Source of the DNA: Pseudomonadota bacterium
GTDB lineage: Bacteria > Bdellovibrionota > UBA1018 > CAIMNF01
Direction: 5' to 3'
Length of the DNA stretch: 64,000 nt
NCBI GenBank assembly: GCA_027491115.1
Contig: JAIXWV010000034.1
Location: 62,001-126,000 of the forward strand
Shown: positions 10,150-19,408 of the stretch, one piece after another
Layout of the letters: every line of letters starts with the position of its first letter
Numbering within the stretch: the first letter of the stretch is position 1
The notes under the pieces: generated by a model
What the model saw: only the letters and a program-made list of their open reading frames with translations
Told to the model about the DNA's origin: nothing
Database searches by the model: none
Translations under genes and position numbers: made by a program

Positions 10150-12014
10150 TTCAGACACTTCAATACCTCCAACACCACTTCCACTCGCCCGAGCGGGGCG
10201 CTGATGGCGAAGCCTTCGCAGTCGTTCCAGAGTGACTTCATCACTTCCACCGAAAGCTCGATCCCGGTCCTGACCGCCCGTTCGGGATCATCTTGGGTCG
10301 AGGCCATTCTTTCTAGAGCCCATTCGGGTACATGAACCCCGGGAACTTCATGTGCCATGAATTCGGCGTTTTTGTGGCTGATGAAGGGCCAAATCCCCAC
10401 CAGATGGGGACGTTGATCGTTCCCGATGCGGTCTTTCCATTTTCGGAATGTATCGGGCTCGTATACCGGTTGAGTGACTGCGAAATCGGCTCCGGATTGC
10501 ACCTTGTACTTCCATCGGCTGACTTCCAATTCAATATTGATTGCCGTGGGATTGGCGGCGACCCCGATACAAAAGTCTGTTCTCGAGCCGATCGGGTCCC
10601 CAAGTGGAGTGAGGCCCTGGTTCATCCGGTCTACCAGCCAGGTGAGACCGATCGAGTCGATGTCGTAAACTGCGGTGGCATCCTTGCTGTTCCCGAGCTT
10701 GGGAGGGTCACCTGTCACCAGCAGCAGTTCATGGACTCCATTGACCGATGCTCCGAGCAGATCCGATTGCAAAGCGATCAGATTCCGGTCCCGGGTGGTC
10801 AGATGCGGAATCACGGTCAATTGACGAGTAGGATTCGATTTCACCCTCGATGCCAAGTGGAGAGAAGAAACCCGGGTGGAGGCACGCGCCCCGTCCGGGA
10901 CGTTCACAAATCGTACTCCGGCTTCTTCCAGGCGGGCGAGAGCCGAGTCAAACTTGGTCAAGTCCGTCCCGCGTGGAGCAGTCAGTTCCACCGAAATCAC
11001 TTTATCTCGGCCAAGGAGGGCTTGACCGAGTGAAGACGCACTCCGGCTCGGAAGATCTCTGCGTGTGGGCTTTAATTTTTCAGTGACCTCGATACCGCTA
11101 TTAATGCGCAGCGGCGCAGGGGATGGCGTGGCCTTCACTTCCATCATTTTCACAGCTTGGGCGATGGCTCGGATATGATCGGGGCCTGTTCCGCAACAGC
11201 CTCCAACTCCCCATGCTCCCGCTTCAATGAAGCGTTTGGCGAATTTTGCCATGTAGTCCGGCGAAGTCATGTAGAAATACCGTCCGTTGATGTTCCGCGG
11301 GATCCCTGCGTTCGGCTGAATCACGATGGGCAATGGAGTGAGAGGGCGCAGTATTTTGAGCGATTGCAGAAGATCGTGTGGCCCCTCCGAGCAATTCATT
11401 CCAAGCCCTTGCACGTCAAGACGGTTCCCGATCCTATTTGCAAATCCCTCGATCAATCCGGTGTCGGAGCTTTGAACTGTGATGGAAGCCAGGATGGGGC
11501 GTACCTGATCCACCCGCCTGATTCCTTCGATGGCCGACTCGATTTCATCCAGGTTTGAAAAAGTCTCGAGAATGTACAGATCAAATCCCGGTTCTTCCGC
11601 TGCTCCGCGGGCCAGACGGGAATATTCCTCGATCACCTCTCCTTTTGAGACCGGCCCGAGGGGTTCGATGAGCGCACCCATCGGGCCAAAAGACAGGGCG
11701 ACCTTTCCTTTGCCGCCCTTAGCTGTAACGGCATTACGGGCGATTCGAATGGCAGACTTGATAAGCTCGTTCTGCCTGTCTCGTATATCGAATTTTTCGA
11801 GCTGGGGCGAGGTGAGTGAGAAACTGTTGGTTGTCACAAACATGGCGCCTGCGTCCAGGTAACTCTCGTGCACACCTTGAACGTCGCGTGAATGCGAGGT
11901 GTTCAGCTCCTCGAATGGACGGTTGATGTAAAACCCGCGCTCGTAAAGTTCGGTCGCCACCCCTCCGTCAAAAACCGCGTACGGGGAGTTCAAGAGGTTG
12001 GTGAGGCCTTGCAT
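10146..12014 (-). CDS. Bifunctional homocysteine S-methyltransferase / 5,10-methylenetetrahydrofolate reductase
   Basis: 622 residues joining two domains, as in YitJ-type proteins. Residues 1 to about 300 are a homocysteine methyltransferase barrel ([15 protein letters not shown] at the start, zinc motif [15 protein letters not shown]). Residues about 320-610 are a MetF-like flavin TIM barrel ([72 protein letters not shown]). It therefore could both reduce methylene-THF and methylate homocysteine from a donor such as S-methylmethionine or AdoMet. The start at 12014 ([18 protein letters not shown]) is chosen because homology begins there; an upstream in-frame start at 12119 would cross the divergent promoter. 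The stop overlaps metH by 4 nt. Confidence 0.93.
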   Translation of the reverse strand: MQGLTNLLNSPYAVFDGGVATELYERGFYINRPFEELNTSHSRDVQGVHESYLDAGAMFVTTNSFSLTSPQLEKFDIRDRQNELIKSAIRIARNAVTAKGGKGKVALSFGPMGALIEPLGPVSKGEVIEEYSRLARGAAEEPGFDLYILETFSNLDEIESAIEGIRRVDQVRPILASITVQSSDTGLIEGFANRIGNRLDVQGLGMNCSEGPHDLLQSLKILRPLTPLPIVIQPNAGIPRNINGRYFYMTSPDYMAKFAKRFIEAGAWGVGGCCGTGPDHIRAIAQAVKMMEVKATPSPAPLRINSGIEVTEKLKPTRRDLPSRSASSLGQALLGRDKVISVELTAPRGTDLTKFDSALARLEEAGVRFVNVPDGARASTRVSSLHLASRVKSNPTRQLTVIPHLTTRDRNLIALQSDLLGASVNGVHELLLVTGDPPKLGNSKDATAVYDIDSIGLTWLVDRMNQGLTPLGDPIGSRTDFCIGVAANPTAINIELEVSRWKYKVQSGADFAVTQPVYEPDTFRKWKDRIGNDQRPHLVGIWPFISHKNAEFMAHEVPGVHVPEWALERMASTQDDPERAVRTGIELSVEVMKSLWNDCEGFAISAPLGRVEVVLEVLKCLK

Positions 12015-12046
12015 GGCATCAGGGTACCTTGGGAATGCAAGTTTTT

Positions 12047-12061
12047 CATTGAAAATCAATG
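12047..12061. promoter_or_regulatory. CATTGA-AAA-TCAATG inverted repeat between metF/metH operon and HAMP gene
   Basis: A perfect 6-bp inverted repeat with a 3-nt spacer sits 33 bp before the homocysteine methyltransferase/MTHFR start and overlaps the candidate -35 box of the divergent membrane-protein gene. It is well placed to be an operator for a methionine or SAM-cycle repressor. The regulator is not in the window and the identity is a guess. Confidence 0.4.
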
Positions 12062-12078
12062 ACTCACGCTGAGATAAT
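12049..12078 (+). promoter_or_regulatory. Candidate promoter of the HAMP-like gene, 7 nt from its ATG
   Basis: TTGAAA (12049-12054), 18-bp spacer, GATAAT (12073-12078), then 7 nt (mostly G) to the ATG at 12086. The geometry predicts a leaderless or nearly leaderless transcript. Confidence 0.4.
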
Positions 12079-12085
12079 GGGGGGA

Positions 12086-12544
12086 ATGGATAACACTCAA
12101 AATCGAAAGAAAAGTTCACTCTTGATCAATCCCAAGTTCCAATGGACTTTGATCGGGTACGCTGCCCTCTTGGCCACCTTGATCCTGATCACAGTTTACG
12201 CACTGATCAGTTACGGATTCCAAGAGTTCATTCAGATTGGAAATCAGGCAGGATTGCCGGCGGATCACATTTACTTCCAATTCATCCAGATGCAGGAGGT
12301 GACCTTCAACCGGGTCATCCTCATCATTGCAGCGGTGATCGGATTGATCCTCATACTTGGAGGTCTTGCCATCTCCCACAAGATTGCCGGTCCGATCCAC
12401 CGGATGAAATACGAGTTTGCCAAGATGAGAGACAGCCAGGGACCTGAGCTGAGCGAAATCCATTTCAGAAAGGGCGATTTCTTTCCTGAGCTAGCCGACT
12501 CCTTCAATGAGTTGGTTGCTGCCTGGAGGAAAGGCCGCTCTTGA
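12086..12544 (+). CDS. Two-helix membrane protein with HAMP-like SHKIAGP motif
   Basis: 152 residues. A short basic N-terminus (NRKKSSLLINPKFQ) leads into TM1 (about 22-43), a periplasmic loop of roughly 45 residues, TM2 (about 72-95) and a cytoplasmic AISHKIAGPIHRMKYEF segment that looks like the start of a HAMP linker, then HFRKGDFFPELADSFNEL. No kinase or methyl-accepting output domain follows. It is followed through a TTGA overlap by a PilZ protein, suggesting a membrane sensor or adaptor for a c-di-GMP effector. A clear paralogue lies at 35521-35991 with the same LLINP, SHKIAGP and GDFF blocks. Function unknown; the membrane topology is confident. Confidence 0.75.
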   Translation: MDNTQNRKKSSLLINPKFQWTLIGYAALLATLILITVYALISYGFQEFIQIGNQAGLPADHIYFQFIQMQEVTFNRVILIIAAVIGLILILGGLAISHKIAGPIHRMKYEFAKMRDSQGPELSEIHFRKGDFFPELADSFNELVAAWRKGRS

Positions 12545-13308
12545 ACCAGAATTCGCGTTTTCCGATTCCGGATGGCGTGGTCGAGGTAACAGATGACTAT
12601 CAGCTCAATCTGGCATTTTTCGAGCTGAAGAATCTGAAGCCGAAAGGGACGGTTCTTTTTTCTGGAGAGACCAAGGATGTGACCTTCCAGTTTTACTGCG
12701 GTGAGACTCGCGAAGAGGGTATTTTTGCAAAAATCGAAGGGAATATGCCCGCTCACGCCAAGAGGGTTTACGAGTATCTTGAGCGGTACTCACGGATGGA
12801 GGCGTTCGTCACGCTGACCTTGCTCCAGTTCAAGATGGTGTTCATCGCACCTAGAACGATTTTGAAATTTCTTCCGGGGGGACAGCGGGTACTATGGTTC
12901 GACTTTCCTTTCAGAATCCTGAAAACCCACCGGCGTAAGTTCATTCGGATTCCGTTCAACGAAAACTTCCCTGCAGAGCTCCGTTTTCAGACAGACAGTG
13001 GTGTTCAGGTGAGGAAATTGAAGGATCTGAGTCGGGAGGGGATGAAGCTCGCACTCCAGCCGGGTGACGAGGCACTCTTTCAGGTTGGATTCAAACCAAA
13101 ACAAGCTGTATTGAAGGTATTGAACCGTGAAATGCCGGTCGGGCTGGCGGTCATGGCGATACAGGGAAGCGCATCCGCGGGCTTGAAGATCTTGGCCATA
13201 TCGGAGGAGGACAAGTTGTGGATCAGGGATTGTATCCGAATCTTGATGAGGCAGATTCTCAAGATCGATGACCAGTCTGTGGATGACGAGATCAAGGACA
13301 AAGAGTGA
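12541..13308 (+). CDS. PilZ-domain protein (probable c-di-GMP effector)
   Basis: 255 residues, TTG start in the TTGA overlap with the preceding gene. The C-terminal half has the PilZ signature: RKFIRIPF (RxxxR motif, around residue 130) and LKDLSREGMKL (DxSxxG around residue 160), both needed to bind c-di-GMP. The N-terminal half (DYQLNLAFFELKN, GTVLFSGETKDVTFQFYCG) resembles a YcgR-like flagellar-brake or other N-terminal beta domain but I cannot name it. Proteins like this usually act on motility or surface machinery. Coupling with the SHKIAGP membrane protein suggests that the two work together. The trmO start overlaps its stop (GTGA), which may be only transcriptional coupling. Confidence 0.8.
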   Translation: MNQNSRFPIPDGVVEVTDDYQLNLAFFELKNLKPKGTVLFSGETKDVTFQFYCGETREEGIFAKIEGNMPAHAKRVYEYLERYSRMEAFVTLTLLQFKMVFIAPRTILKFLPGGQRVLWFDFPFRILKTHRRKFIRIPFNENFPAELRFQTDSGVQVRKLKDLSREGMKLALQPGDEALFQVGFKPKQAVLKVLNREMPVGLAVMAIQGSASAGLKILAISEEDKLWIRDCIRILMRQILKIDDQSVDDEIKDKE

Positions 13309-14039
13309 ACCCCATCGGACGTATCCGATCTGGTTTCACAGCAAAATTCGGGGTTCCCCGTCAGTCTTCCCTGGTCGATGAGGCCGTGGGGATCCTTAAG
13401 CTTGATCCGGACCCCCGTTTTCTCGAGGCCACCCGTGACTTAGAGTTCTTCAGTCATGTCTGGGTGATCTTCCTTTTTGACCGGAATGACGAAGGGGATT
13501 GGCGTCCCATCATTAACCTTCCGAGACTGGAAGTAGACCATAAGGTCGGTGTGTTTGCTTCCCGGTCTCCCCATCGACCGAATCGTATCGGAATGTCTGC
13601 GGCAAGACTTGGGGGAATCGACAGGAAGGCTCCCGGCGGTGTTGAAATCACCTTACACGGAATCGACATTCTGGATGGGACATCCGTTCTCGACCTGAAG
13701 CCTTATGTGCCATATGCGGACTCGATTCCGGAAGCTCGTGGGGCTTGGACCGAACCTGCCATCCGTCGATTCCCTGTGAGCCTCGATCAAGAGAACGAAG
13801 CACTCATCCGGGAGTCAGCATCACGAAATCATCACCGATTCAGAGGTGATCCGGTGGTTTTCGTTGTGAAGATGCTGGAGCTCGATCCTCGACCCACTCC
13901 CCAACGGGAAACCATGCCCATTGACGATCCCACAAACGAGGGTAGACGTTTTGCTTTTCGGGTGCTCGATCTCGATGTTCACTGGGAGATTTGTTCGGGG
14001 GGGATCCGCGTGCTGGAAGTACGGCGGAGCTCCCTGTAA
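13305..14039 (+). CDS. trmO: tRNA (N6-threonylcarbamoyladenosine(37)-N6)-methyltransferase TrmO
   Basis: 244 residues, GTG start overlapping the previous stop. TrmO (TsaA/YaeB/VirR family) methylates t6A37 in tRNA-Thr using AdoMet. Family features seen are the N-terminal IGRIRSGFTAKFGVPRQ, the HVWVIFLFDRN strand, VGVFASRSPHRPNRIGMS (central SPxRPNxIG signature) and GTSVLDLKPYVPYADS. The length fits the E. coli protein (235) and the C-terminal domain is present (RFAFRVLDLDVHWEI). The 3' end overlaps the convergent gene at 13979 by 61 nt. Confidence 0.93.
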   Translation: MNPIGRIRSGFTAKFGVPRQSSLVDEAVGILKLDPDPRFLEATRDLEFFSHVWVIFLFDRNDEGDWRPIINLPRLEVDHKVGVFASRSPHRPNRIGMSAARLGGIDRKAPGGVEITLHGIDILDGTSVLDLKPYVPYADSIPEARGAWTEPAIRRFPVSLDQENEALIRESASRNHHRFRGDPVVFVVKMLELDPRPTPQRETMPIDDPTNEGRRFAFRVLDLDVHWEICSGGIRVLEVRRSSL

Positions 14040-14758
14040 ATGCGACCCACTTCGTGATTCCCTCCCGCTTTTTGAAGCGCCAGATAGAGTGTCACCAGAT
14101 AGGCTCCGAACAACATGAATTCGCTCGAAAGGCTTACCTTTTTTTCCATCAGGAATTCGAACACTGAAAGAAAGGTTTTCTGGAAATCCTCAAGATTGAA
14201 GCGCATCGGCAGATCTCGCGCCGATCCAAAATGAGATCTGAACAAGGATTTCATGCGCTCACGATCTTCATGACTCCAGGAGTCGGCAAGGAGTCCCGTG
14301 CCGCGTAGACCCTTCTCGAAAAGGTCCTCTCTGTCGAAATAAAAGCCGTCGTAGAGTTCAAGGAGCGCGTTTCTGAATCCGGGGGTGAATCGGTACCAAA
14401 AACCGTTCGGACGGAAATGCAGCTTCCCGGGAGACTGGGAAAAATGCTCGGGTCTGAGATCGAGGAAAACCCCGTCATCGATTTCCAGTTGTGAAAAATA
14501 GTATCGCAACAGCAAATCGCCGAATTCCTGTGGATCGGACAAAACAGAGGCCGAAGGCGGATCGAAACTCAGGAACGATGAAAAAACAGCTCCCTGTGTC
14601 TTTTTCAATGCGGGAACACCGCTCTGCGAGAGCAATCGGGCTGCCATGATCGGCGCATCTCTCCTGACGCCCTCCCAATCGGTCACCTCGAACCCCAATT
14701 TGGGAACATGCTTCAGCAGTTCACGGACAAGAGAGGGGAGAAATTGCATGATACTCAT
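13979..14758 (-). CDS. Hypothetical cytoplasmic protein
   Basis: 259 residues from an ATG at 14758 (MSIMQFLPSLVREL; an alternative ATG lies 9 nt in). No signal peptide and no obvious membrane segment; predicted mostly helical, with aromatic-rich stretches such as RPNGFWYRFTPGFRNALLELYDGFYFDREDLF. I cannot assign a family. It lies convergent to trmO with a 61-nt overlap and divergent from the NAD-binding gene with a 49-bp gap. The long coding overlap is unusual but the body of the frame is continuous and has no competing frame. Likely real, function unknown. Confidence 0.6.
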   Translation of the reverse strand: MSIMQFLPSLVRELLKHVPKLGFEVTDWEGVRRDAPIMAARLLSQSGVPALKKTQGAVFSSFLSFDPPSASVLSDPQEFGDLLLRYYFSQLEIDDGVFLDLRPEHFSQSPGKLHFRPNGFWYRFTPGFRNALLELYDGFYFDREDLFEKGLRGTGLLADSWSHEDRERMKSLFRSHFGSARDLPMRFNLEDFQKTFLSVFEFLMEKKVSLSSEFMLFGAYLVTLYLALQKAGGNHEVGRIYRELRRTSSTRIPPEQISQ

Positions 14759-14807
14759 GGCCAATGCTAAAATCGTAGCACGGAGGGCTTCTTTCTTGGA
14801 AAAAATC

Positions 14808-15803
14808 ATGTTGACCGGAATCACCGGTTTTGTCGGTGAGCGTCTTGCTAGGATCCTGCTGGATTCTGGGAAATCGGTCAGGGCATTGGTCCGGAATCCC
14901 TCCCGGGTCACCTGGTCTCACCCTGCGCTGGAGTTGATCTCGGGTGATGTCCGTAATGCAGATCGCGTTCGCGAGGCCATGGAGGGGTGTTCCACAGCCT
15001 ACTACCTCGTTCATGGGCTTGCTGAGGATTCAGCATTCGAGCATGAAGAAGCCAAAGCCGCGCAGGTGTTTGCATCGTCTTGCCGTCTTTCTGGGATAGG
15101 GAGAGTCGTGTACTTGGGCGGGCTCGGAGATGAGGCCACGCCCCTTTCCCCTCATTTGCGAAGCCGACACCTGACGGGAGACATTCTCCGGATTCCCGGG
15201 ATTCCAGTGACGGAGTTTCGGGCTTCCGTGGTGATTGGACGAGGATCGACCTCTTTTTCCATCCTTTCATCGTTGGTCAGGCGTTTGCCGTTTTTTGTCG
15301 AACCGCGCAATCTCAGGGCTGAATGTCAGCCCATCCACGTTTCCGATCTGATGGCCTACCTGACTGCTCCGGCCAGCGACGGGATTTATGAAATCGGTGG
15401 ACCTGATCGCATGACTTATGCCGAGTTACTTTCGCGAACGGCCAAAGCGTCTGGGTTATCCCGCAAATTGATTCCGGTGCCGCAACTCGAGGTCCTGATC
15501 TTGAAAGAGGCTTTCGAGTTGATTTGTCCCGAGTATTCCAAGGTCGGAGGTCACCTGTTCGAGAGTCTGATCCATCCGACCGTGGTCACGAATGGTAAAG
15601 CTTCGATGGATTTCCCAAGCATCCGACCGTTCGGAGTGGATGAGGCGCTCCGAATCGAGGGTGGAGCGGGGGAGGAGCAAGCGCCCTTGCTTTCTCCGGC
15701 ACATTTGGCAGAAGTGATGCGGATGCTCGAAGGAAGATTCGAGGCTGTCAAAGGTCTCAGACCCCATTTATTCTCGATTCTTGGACGGTTCTCATCGATT
15801 TGA
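14808..15803 (+). CDS. NAD(P)-binding SDR / NmrA-like protein
   Basis: 331 residues. It starts directly with the dinucleotide-binding glycine motif MLTGITGFVGERLARILLDSG, preceded by GGAAAA at a reasonable ribosome-binding distance; upstream in-frame ATGs would run into the divergent gene. ALVRNPSR and SGDVRNADRVREAMEGC are typical of atypical SDR complex-I-chaperone or NmrA-type proteins, as are AYYLVHGL and VVYLGGLGD. It lacks an obvious YxxxK catalytic pair, so it may bind cofactor without classical dehydrogenase chemistry. Other possibilities are a nucleoside-diphosphate-sugar epimerase-like or quinone-related oxidoreductase. The 3' end overlaps the next, convergent SDR gene by 12 nt. Confidence 0.75.
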   Translation: MLTGITGFVGERLARILLDSGKSVRALVRNPSRVTWSHPALELISGDVRNADRVREAMEGCSTAYYLVHGLAEDSAFEHEEAKAAQVFASSCRLSGIGRVVYLGGLGDEATPLSPHLRSRHLTGDILRIPGIPVTEFRASVVIGRGSTSFSILSSLVRRLPFFVEPRNLRAECQPIHVSDLMAYLTAPASDGIYEIGGPDRMTYAELLSRTAKASGLSRKLIPVPQLEVLILKEAFELICPEYSKVGGHLFESLIHPTVVTNGKASMDFPSIRPFGVDEALRIEGGAGEEQAPLLSPAHLAEVMRMLEGRFEAVKGLRPHLFSILGRFSSI

Positions 15804-16745
15804 TCGGCCGTTCAAGTACTCGTGGAAGGCGTCCCGTGTCGATTTGGAAGGCAAATCAGGAAATAACGTACGGAGCTTCCTGTTCGACAATACCGGTCGG
15901 AAACGAAGAAATCCCACCTGCTCCGGGCCGTATCGGGTCAACCCCAAGGTCTTGAGCGCGACAAGAGCTGCAGCCAGGAGTGGTGCTGGAATCGAAAGAT
16001 AGGGTTTCCCCTGGATTTTCGCGATCTCACTCAGTGTGAGAACTCCGTCTCCGGTGACATTGTAGATTCCATCCACCGGTTGAATGCATCCTCGGACGAA
16101 GACCTCGACCAGATCGCGATCCCAGATGAAAGTGAACGGCGTTCCCGCTCCCGAGATTCCGAACATGACGGGTTTGTCGAAGAGAGAGGTGATTTGATTC
16201 TTCACCGTAGCACCGAGCACGGTCGAAAGACGGAGAATCAACTGCTTCAGGTGGGGATGACGCGAGCGGTAGTCTTCCAGTAATTCTTCGACGATCCGCT
16301 TATGATCCGAATAAGCGAACTCAGGGTTTCCACGGAGAGGCGCGGTTTCGACCAGTTCGGCAGGGGAGTCGGCATGGTAGCCGTAAGCCGCCCCTGAACT
16401 GCTGACCACGATCTTCGAGACTCCCCCTTTGATGCAGGCATCGAGCACATTCCGGGTCCCCAGCACATCCACCGAGTACTCAAATTCACGGGTGCTTTCG
16501 CGACCTGGGGTCACAATCGAGGCAAGGTGGCAGACCACGTCTGGGCGTTCACTCAGAATGAGTTCGGCAGTGGAATCGCTTCGCACGTCTGCAAGGCATT
16601 CCTTCACTTTGTCCGGATGGTGTCGGTTTCCCGGAAAAGGTCTCACGTCGACCGCGATCAATTGTGTCACGGCATCCTGGCCCGACAGGGCGTTTGTAAC
16701 GAGAGAACCGATGTACCCAGATGCGCCGGTCACAAGAACTTTCAT
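15792..16745 (-). CDS. Extended SDR: NAD-dependent epimerase/dehydratase
   Basis: 317 residues with all classical extended-SDR elements: TGASGYIG at residues 7-14, DVRPF acidic turn, CHLAS, VVSSSGAAYGYH with the catalytic Ser, and YSDHK (YxxxK) near residue 144. The substrate is probably a nucleotide sugar or a steroid-like/aldehyde compound, which cannot be read from the sequence. It starts 1 nt beyond the corA stop, so the two are an operon with corA first. No transmembrane segment is visible. Confidence 0.82.
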   Translation of the reverse strand: MKVLVTGASGYIGSLVTNALSGQDAVTQLIAVDVRPFPGNRHHPDKVKECLADVRSDSTAELILSERPDVVCHLASIVTPGRESTREFEYSVDVLGTRNVLDACIKGGVSKIVVSSSGAAYGYHADSPAELVETAPLRGNPEFAYSDHKRIVEELLEDYRSRHPHLKQLILRLSTVLGATVKNQITSLFDKPVMFGISGAGTPFTFIWDRDLVEVFVRGCIQPVDGIYNVTGDGVLTLSEIAKIQGKPYLSIPAPLLAAALVALKTLGLTRYGPEQVGFLRFRPVLSNRKLRTLFPDLPSKSTRDAFHEYLNGRSNR

Positions 16746-16746
16746 T

Positions 16747-17772
16747 TCAGTACCAATTCTTCCGTTTGAACCAGATCAGTAGCGACACCACGACTAAAGC
16801 CATGAATCCAAGCAACATGAAGTAAAAGCCCGGCCACTTCAACTCTGGCATTCCCTCGATGTTCATCCCGTAGACTCCGACGATGAAGGTCAGGGGCATG
16901 AAAATCGCCGAAACCACGGCCAATCGCTGCATGATGACATTCATCTGATGGGAGGCCTTGGACATGTCGAGAGTGAGATTTGCCGCATACATGTCAAAGA
17001 CCGTCGCAGCTTGGGCGCTTAGACCGTCTAGCTCGCGGATCAATCCAGAAATTTCCTCGGATACATCCTTCAAGAAGGGGCGGATCACCTCTTCCTCTCC
17101 GCGAAGCTGGCTCCGCTCATACACCTGAACCAGAGTCTGCCGCTGGGGAATGAGAGACTTTCGAAGCGTGATCACCAAACGCTTGAACTTCAAGATTCTC
17201 TCGGTCACCGGGGCGAGGGAGCCCCGTAGAATGGATTCCTCGATCTCTTCGAGTTCCTCTTGCCAACGGTTCAAGATCGGCCCATAGTCCGCAACCAAGC
17301 CCTCGAGGAGATGAAGGAAAATCCTGGAGTTACCCTTGCCAAGGAAAGCCTCCGGGTGTCCCTGAACCAAACCTTTCAAGTATTCGAATAGTCTGGAAAG
17401 GTGAGATTGATGAGAGGTGATCAGGAAGTTCGCCCCTCGAAAAATGGCAACACCTCGATGTTCGCAGTGCTGCAGTTCAAAATCATAAAACAAACGGTGC
17501 AGGATCACATAGTCGTACTCCTTGAAACTATGCATCCGTGGAACAGTCGAGTGATGTGCCAAATCCCGCAAAGCATCCGCATCGAGACCGAAGGCGCTAT
17601 GCATCTGTAAGATTTGCTCCGGTGAGGCATCTGTCAGGTCGATCCAAATCTGGTGGGAAAATGAATCGAGCCGAATGGTCTTCCAAACATGAACCAAGCC
17701 ATCAATGGAATCCAGTTCGCCTGATTCCAGACTTTGCGTGTCTTGACGCCAAAGAGTGTAGCGGGCCTTCAT
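16747..17772 (-). CDS. corA: CorA-family magnesium/divalent-metal transporter
   Basis: 341 residues, a pentameric inner-membrane channel for Mg2+ (also Co2+ or Ni2+). The large N-terminal cytoplasmic domain is followed by two C-terminal TM helices; the signature GMN is at 302-304 (VYGMNIEGMPELKWPGFYF) and the protein ends in the usual basic tail (FKRKNWY). Length and layout are normal. An AT-rich element 49 bp upstream (17822-17848) is almost repeated in front of the neighbouring exported-protein gene, hinting at shared control. The epimerase gene follows immediately. Confidence 0.92.
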   Translation of the reverse strand: MKARYTLWRQDTQSLESGELDSIDGLVHVWKTIRLDSFSHQIWIDLTDASPEQILQMHSAFGLDADALRDLAHHSTVPRMHSFKEYDYVILHRLFYDFELQHCEHRGVAIFRGANFLITSHQSHLSRLFEYLKGLVQGHPEAFLGKGNSRIFLHLLEGLVADYGPILNRWQEELEEIEESILRGSLAPVTERILKFKRLVITLRKSLIPQRQTLVQVYERSQLRGEEEVIRPFLKDVSEEISGLIRELDGLSAQAATVFDMYAANLTLDMSKASHQMNVIMQRLAVVSAIFMPLTFIVGVYGMNIEGMPELKWPGFYFMLLGFMALVVVSLLIWFKRKNWY

Positions 17773-17821
17773 GATTCAATGATGCGGGACTCCACAACTT
17801 TCTGCACCCCTTTTTAATGTC

Positions 17822-17848
17822 CGATAATGATTATTATGTAAACTGATA
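17822..17848 (-). promoter_or_regulatory. AT-rich element upstream of corA, copy 1
   Basis: A 27-bp stretch, nearly identical to 19409-19433, located 49 bp before the corA start. On the minus strand it contains TATCAGTTTACATAAT followed by an inverted ATAAT/ATTAT pair with a 4-nt spacer. Its repetition before a second minus-strand gene suggests an operator or promoter core. It resembles half of a Fur box but does not match across the full 19 bp. Confidence 0.5.
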
Positions 17849-17880
17849 TACATGCAAGATGCTCGATCCATGGAAAAGAA

Positions 17881-19371
17881 TCAATTCCTGGGAATAGCAG
17901 CCGGCAAACGATTCAATGGAATGTTGAACTGCGCTCGAGGCCCGGTACCCTCCTGATTTGAAAAGTAATCAAACGGTACGACGATGAACATGGTCGTCCT
18001 CGTTTTCGGAAAGACCACACCGGCAGAAAACTCGCCGCTGATTCCCGCGCTTTTCGACCAGTCCTTCAGTAGTCCGACGTTCACGAATCCTGTCACAGGA
18101 GCCCCATGTTTTTGAGTGTATGACGCGCCCAGATTCACACCTGTCGAGACCTGGTTGGTGTTCTGGATATTTTGAAACCGAAACGGGGTCACGGCGGCAC
18201 TGGCGATGACCGGACCAGATCTAAGCTGATAAAGTCCTGTGGCCTCTGTAGAAGATCCCAGGCGAGCCACAAACCCCGTGGTGTGTGTGACGCGATTCTC
18301 GGACTCTTTTGTATGGGTCATCTGAACCACCAAATGACCTGCACGATTGTCTTTGTTCGTTTCGTATCCAACAAAGGTATTGAGAGAGGTTCCGTTTTTT
18401 AGACGCCCTTGGATTGCTGCACCCGAAAGGGCACTTTGTCGCATTGGCTGCACGATCGCGAGGGCCATCAAGTTCGTGCGACCTGATTTTCCAAGACTGG
18501 GAATGCGGCTCTCATAGGTCAAGGTACTCTGATTGAGCTGGGTGGCGTTGATCTGAAAACTCAATGAATGGTTGACCGTTCGTTTTTGACCCGGAACAAT
18601 CCAGTTTTGCGCATAATTCATTCCTACAGGCACGGTCACCGGTCCTGCTTTGTAGTTTTGAGCGGTGAAGGTCGGTTTAGAGGGAATGGTCTTGGGCTTC
18701 ACTTTTACCGCAGTCATTCCTGTTTCATCCACGCGGACGGCAGTCCATTGAGCGCTGGGAATCCAAAGGTCCGGTTGCTCTGCATCGGGTTTCAGTTCAA
18801 CCACCGCGTAATCCGTGAATTCGGGATCGGTCACCAATACCTGTGGAAGTCCGCTTCCGGATCCATCAAGACCGCCCTCAGAGGGATCCACCGGGCAAGT
18901 TTCCATGTCAGAGATTTGAGTCAGATAGACCGCCTGGTCGAACGTGCCCGGCATCAATGCCGCAAGAGGCGTCAGGTTTGTCATGCTGCTCGGGAGGACA
19001 TTTCCAGCAGGTGCTGGAGGACTACCGGTGCTGAAGACAGGAATCCATCGGTAATTGATTCTTCCAATGGCAGGATCTGAAAACGAAGTTCGTACCCCGA
19101 GTCCGAGACGGCTCTTTAAGGTGGTCGGACTGTTAATGGCACCCTGGAGATCCGGGATCCGCTTGAGGCCCTCGATGCTTGTAAAGTCCACCCCGTTACC
19201 CGGCTGACTTAGGTAGTGTTTGAGAAGAAAAATATTCGTTTCTTGTTCAGGATTCCAGTACACGAGGTCCGATGCCCCCGGTGGCCATTGGGCAAAAGAA
19301 GAGCCCTCCGGGAGCATCAAGCTCCCGGCAAGCAATAAGCACTTCATGCAAAATAGCCATGCCGAACGCAT
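17881..19371 (-). CDS. Exported protein of unknown function, possibly outer membrane
   Basis: 496 residues from the ATG at 19371 (a TTG at 19389 would add six). The N-terminus is a signal peptide (AWLFCMKCLLLAGSLMLPEGSSFA). The mature part is rich in Ser, Thr, Gln and alternating hydrophobic residues, with beta-barrel-like stretches in the last third (VASAAVTPFRFQNIQNTNQV, STGVNLGASYTQKHG, FSAGVVFPKTRTTMFIVVPFDYF). It could be an outer-membrane or periplasmic beta-rich protein. No known motif is recognised. It has its own upstream element at 19409-19433 resembling that of corA, so expression may follow metal or envelope status. Confidence 0.65.
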   Translation of the reverse strand: MRSAWLFCMKCLLLAGSLMLPEGSSFAQWPPGASDLVYWNPEQETNIFLLKHYLSQPGNGVDFTSIEGLKRIPDLQGAINSPTTLKSRLGLGVRTSFSDPAIGRINYRWIPVFSTGSPPAPAGNVLPSSMTNLTPLAALMPGTFDQAVYLTQISDMETCPVDPSEGGLDGSGSGLPQVLVTDPEFTDYAVVELKPDAEQPDLWIPSAQWTAVRVDETGMTAVKVKPKTIPSKPTFTAQNYKAGPVTVPVGMNYAQNWIVPGQKRTVNHSLSFQINATQLNQSTLTYESRIPSLGKSGRTNLMALAIVQPMRQSALSGAAIQGRLKNGTSLNTFVGYETNKDNRAGHLVVQMTHTKESENRVTHTTGFVARLGSSTEATGLYQLRSGPVIASAAVTPFRFQNIQNTNQVSTGVNLGASYTQKHGAPVTGFVNVGLLKDWSKSAGISGEFSAGVVFPKTRTTMFIVVPFDYFSNQEGTGPRAQFNIPLNRLPAAIPRN

Positions 19372-19408
19372 GCATGATCTCTTCGGCAAAGCGTCAAAAA
19401 AACTTCAA

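Noticed and set aside
17823-17841. Canonical Fur box
   Set aside because: The first nine bases match GATAATGAT, but the second half has several mismatches and the other copy lacks it, so I do not call it a Fur box.
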